DNA of 36,121 bases from an uncultured Mucilaginibacter sp. (GTDB lineage Bacteria > Bacteroidota > Bacteroidia > Sphingobacteriales > Sphingobacteriaceae), in the NCBI GenBank assembly GCA_903891475.1, contig CAITEP010000037.1, positions 1-36,121 of the forward strand, written 5' to 3'. Of this stretch, positions 33,461-36,121 are shown in pieces. Numbering within the stretch: the first letter of the stretch is position 1; the number at the start of each line of letters is the position of its first letter. The notes under the pieces are model-generated. The model saw only the letters and a list, made by a program, of their open reading frames with translations, did no database searches and was not told where the DNA came from. Made by a program: the position numbers and the translations under genes.

Positions 33461-36052
33461 TTATTTTGAGCCAGAGTTTACAGTATAACTTTTAATTTTA
33501 TAGGTAATTGGGTAACCTTCAATGCTGTTAAGTTCGGTAAAGGGAATTTTAACCCCATTGCCTATATCCTGATAATCATCATATTCCATATGAGTACTGT
33601 TTGGAACATCTGTAAATTGCTTGATTTTTAAACCAGTATTTAAATCATAAAAATACTTAACGCTTATGTTATTTGGAGCAGTTACAACAATTAGATAGGC
33701 TAACCGTCCATTTACTACCTTAATTGAATCAATTAGGTTTATTTTATAACCGGGCTTTAAAAAATCAAGTTCTGGAAATAATTTATATTTTGAATAAACA
33801 GCGTACTTTTCGGGTAAGGTATTAATCTTGATGTTTTTACCATTTTTAATAATTGCAATACTATCAATATCAATTGTTATGTGCAAAAAGTTAGCGTTAT
33901 TATAGGCAGGTAAGTTTATATCCTGAATAAACTTTTCAGGACTTTTAAATTTATTTACCCTTACGAAATTCATTCCTTGTAAAGTACCGTCAGCAATAGT
34001 TGACAAATTTTGTATTTCCCTAACTTTTCCTTCGCCACCAATGGCATCTAAATATTTTTTTACAATTGTTGTTGCGGTAACATCTTTAGGCATCTCTACC
34101 CCACAAAAGGTATTGTTTTCCGGATTTATGTCAGGTAATTTATGGTCGGGGTCAATAATTACATAATCAATTTTTGAGGATGATTTATAATGAAAAGTCC
34201 AAGTGCCTCCCCTTTGCCATATTTCAACAGGCAGCATTTTTCGACCAATACTTCCATTCTCTTCTTTCACTTCAATTGTTAATGGCATGGCCATTTCTTC
34301 CAAATTCTGAACGGTGATGAGCGCTCCCTTATTAGGATCATTATCTACGTAAGCAATTCCTTTTACTCCTTGATCAAGCTTTTGAGTAGTAAAAAACCAT
34401 TCGTTCCAAAACCATCCCAAATCTTCGCCTGCCACATTTTCCATTGTTCTGAAAAAATCATAAGGGGTTGGGTGTTTAAAGGCCCATCGTTTAATATATG
34501 TTTGCAAGGCATCATCAAACCTTTTTTCGCCCAAAATTTGCTCTCGCAATATAGTAAGTCCCATAGCGGGTTTATCATATGCCGCATATGATAAATAATT
34601 GGCTTCAATAACATCTGGAATATTAAATATTGCTTCTGCCTCGGGTGCAAACATGTTGCGGGCTTCTTTCTGAGCATCACCTTGCTCAAAATACTCCCCT
34701 TTATTAAAAGCTTTAGTATCAACCTTATTAATAAAAGTGTTGAAACCTTCATCCATCCATGCATATTTACGCTCGTTGGTTCCAACTATCATTGGGAACC
34801 AATTGTGTCCAAATTCGTGGTTAGTAACTTCCCACAAACCACCTGCTTGACTATCGGATGAACAAAAAACAATTCCAGGATACTCCATTCCACCAACCAA
34901 ACCTGCCACATTTGTTGCTACCGGATAAGTATAAGAAAACCATTGATTTGAATATAGCTCAATTGCTCCTTTTACATATTCGGTTGATCTACTCCAAGCA
35001 CCTTCCCCCTTACTTTCAATCGGATAAACAGATTGCGCCAATACTTTTTTACCACCTGGTAAATTTATTTTAGCTGCATCCCAAATAAAGGCTTTAGATG
35101 CAGCCCAGGCAACATCGCGGGTGTTTTTACAATAAAAATGCCATGTTAAATTTCTTTTTGGTGGATAAGATGAATTGTTGAATAAATCAACAGAATCTTT
35201 TATCATTACCGTTTTTTCGCTTTCTCTTGCTTGTTTTAGTCTAGCCAATGTTTTAGTGGTAAGCACTTCGGTTGGGTTTAACAATTCGCCAGAGCCTACT
35301 ACTAACATATTGGCAGGTGCTGTAATGGTATAATCAATATCACCATATTCTAAGTAAAATTCACCTGCTCCCAAATAAGGCAACACATTCCAACCTGAAA
35401 TATCATCGTAAACGGCCATGCGTGGAAACCACTGCGCAATTTCGTATATCCAACCATTTTTACTTGATTGGCGTCCCATGCGGTCTGTACCATATTCGGG
35501 TATATCAAAAGCATAATCAATTTTCACTTGTACTTTATTACCACCAGATTTTAAAGAATCATTTAATTTAATTTGCAGACGAGTATCCGTCACTAAAAAT
35601 TCAGCCTTTTCAGCTTTTCCATTCTTTAATATTGATATACTCTTAATTTCATCGCCATTTGTAAATGCTTTATTAGAAAACCTACCTCCGGAAATTTTAC
35701 TGGTGGCTTCTGCTCTTGAATCTTCTTTGTAAATATTTTGGTCGAGTTGTAACCACAAAAAAGATAATGGATCGGGGCTATTGTTCGTATAAGTAATTAT
35801 TGCGGTTCCAGTTATTCGGTTTTTTATTGTATCTAATACTACATTCAATTTATAATCGGCATAGTTTTGCCAATATTTAGGCCCTGGTGCTCCATTTGCC
35901 GAACGTGTTTGGGTTCCCTGATTTGGATAAAAAAAAGGCGAAAATGTTTTATGCTGATCGAATTTCCCTTCGGTTTGCTCGGAATTTTGAGCAAAACCTG
36001 TAACTACAACTAATAAGAATAGGAAGAAAAAAGTAATCTTATAAAAATGCAT
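33461..36052 (-). CDS. Secreted M1-family metallopeptidase with a LolA-like C-terminal domain
   Basis: 863 residues. A signal peptide (1-22, ending GFAQ) is followed by an N-terminal beta saddle domain (about 60-270) and the thermolysin-like catalytic domain: GGMEYPG exopeptidase motif near 388, zinc site HEFGH at 412-416 and the third ligand Glu435 in WMDEGF, the HExxH-18-E spacing of M1 enzymes. After a short beta domain, residues about 660-863 form a LolA/LppX-like region starting [19 protein letters not shown], of the type often fused to exported Bacteroidota peptidases. It probably trims peptides in the periplasm or outside. No T9SS sorting domain was recognised at the C-terminus. All catalytic residues are present. 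Confidence 0.93.
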   Translation of the reverse strand: MHFYKITFFFLFLLVVVTGFAQNSEQTEGKFDQHKTFSPFFYPNQGTQTRSANGAPGPKYWQNYADYKLNVVLDTIKNRITGTAIITYTNNSPDPLSFLWLQLDQNIYKEDSRAEATSKISGGRFSNKAFTNGDEIKSISILKNGKAEKAEFLVTDTRLQIKLNDSLKSGGNKVQVKIDYAFDIPEYGTDRMGRQSSKNGWIYEIAQWFPRMAVYDDISGWNVLPYLGAGEFYLEYGDIDYTITAPANMLVVGSGELLNPTEVLTTKTLARLKQARESEKTVMIKDSVDLFNNSSYPPKRNLTWHFYCKNTRDVAWAASKAFIWDAAKINLPGGKKVLAQSVYPIESKGEGAWSRSTEYVKGAIELYSNQWFSYTYPVATNVAGLVGGMEYPGIVFCSSDSQAGGLWEVTNHEFGHNWFPMIVGTNERKYAWMDEGFNTFINKVDTKAFNKGEYFEQGDAQKEARNMFAPEAEAIFNIPDVIEANYLSYAAYDKPAMGLTILREQILGEKRFDDALQTYIKRWAFKHPTPYDFFRTMENVAGEDLGWFWNEWFFTTQKLDQGVKGIAYVDNDPNKGALITVQNLEEMAMPLTIEVKEENGSIGRKMLPVEIWQRGGTWTFHYKSSSKIDYVIIDPDHKLPDINPENNTFCGVEMPKDVTATTIVKKYLDAIGGEGKVREIQNLSTIADGTLQGMNFVRVNKFKSPEKFIQDINLPAYNNANFLHITIDIDSIAIIKNGKNIKINTLPEKYAVYSKYKLFPELDFLKPGYKINLIDSIKVVNGRLAYLIVVTAPNNISVKYFYDLNTGLKIKQFTDVPNSTHMEYDDYQDIGNGVKIPFTELNSIEGYPITYKIKSYTVNSGSK

Positions 36053-36121
36053 GAATTGGAATAAATTAAATTTTACTGCTAAATTAGTGTTTTTAGTTTT
36101 AATATATATAATATATTGTTA

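Overview
The window looks like a piece of a Bacteroidota chromosome, most likely Sphingobacteriaceae-like (Pedobacter/Mucilaginibacter type). The reasons are low G+C, a TonB-dependent receptor with an N-terminal carboxypeptidase-regulatory domain, a LytTR-type two-component pair, a PorE-like OmpA protein, a LolA-tailed M1 peptidase, barrel-less plug-domain proteins, and several promoter candidates of the Bacteroidota type (TTTG ... TAnnTTTG). This placement is inference from gene content; no rRNA or tRNA gene was seen.

Layout. Positions 1-121 hold the cut-off N-terminus of an insertion-sequence transposase (zinc ribbon, apparent frame slip). 241-1218 is a secreted DUF1080 protein. 1524-7668 is a run of same-strand genes read leftwards: TonB-dependent receptor, NAD(P)H:quinone-type oxidoreductase (broken by a GC duplication), LytS-type histidine kinase, LytTR response regulator, DUF2306 membrane protein, and a DUF416 protein. 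7862-9365 is a divergent lipoprotein/queE pair. 9515-12929 is a convergent PorE-like protein and a ClC chloride transporter. 13270-14640 holds three small enzymes or housekeeping proteins (ABM monooxygenase-fold, TfoX-N, VOC). 14821-15581 is a Y1 transposase (RAYT-like) whose stop codon lies in a tandem array of 120-bp palindromic repeats; one more diverged copy of the repeat sits inverted at about 1365-1480. 15911-16741 is an AT-rich orphan membrane protein. 16856-20368 is recQ divergent from manC. 20740-23919 is a large protein with three plug-like modules and no outer-membrane barrel.

The right third (23928-32281) is a molybdenum-cofactor region: mocA-like and xdhC on the minus strand; moaA, moeA, moaC, a mobB-like/mobA fusion and a moeB-rhodanese fusion on the plus strand; and moaE converging on moeB. 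It encodes nearly the whole pathway from GTP to nucleotide-modified Moco, plus XdhC maturation, but no moaD and no molybdoenzyme lie inside the window. Between xdhC and moaA are a second palindromic repeat family (about 110-bp period) and a 21-bp minisatellite. The window ends with mdh and a secreted M1 peptidase.

No single clear-cut new system is visible. The strongest candidates for a second look are the RAYT/120-bp three-palindrome repeat pair, the triple-plug barrel-less protein, the receptor/oxidoreductase/two-component/DUF2306 operon, and the unusual Moco proteins (degenerate MobB fused to MobA, and MoeB lacking its zinc cysteines).
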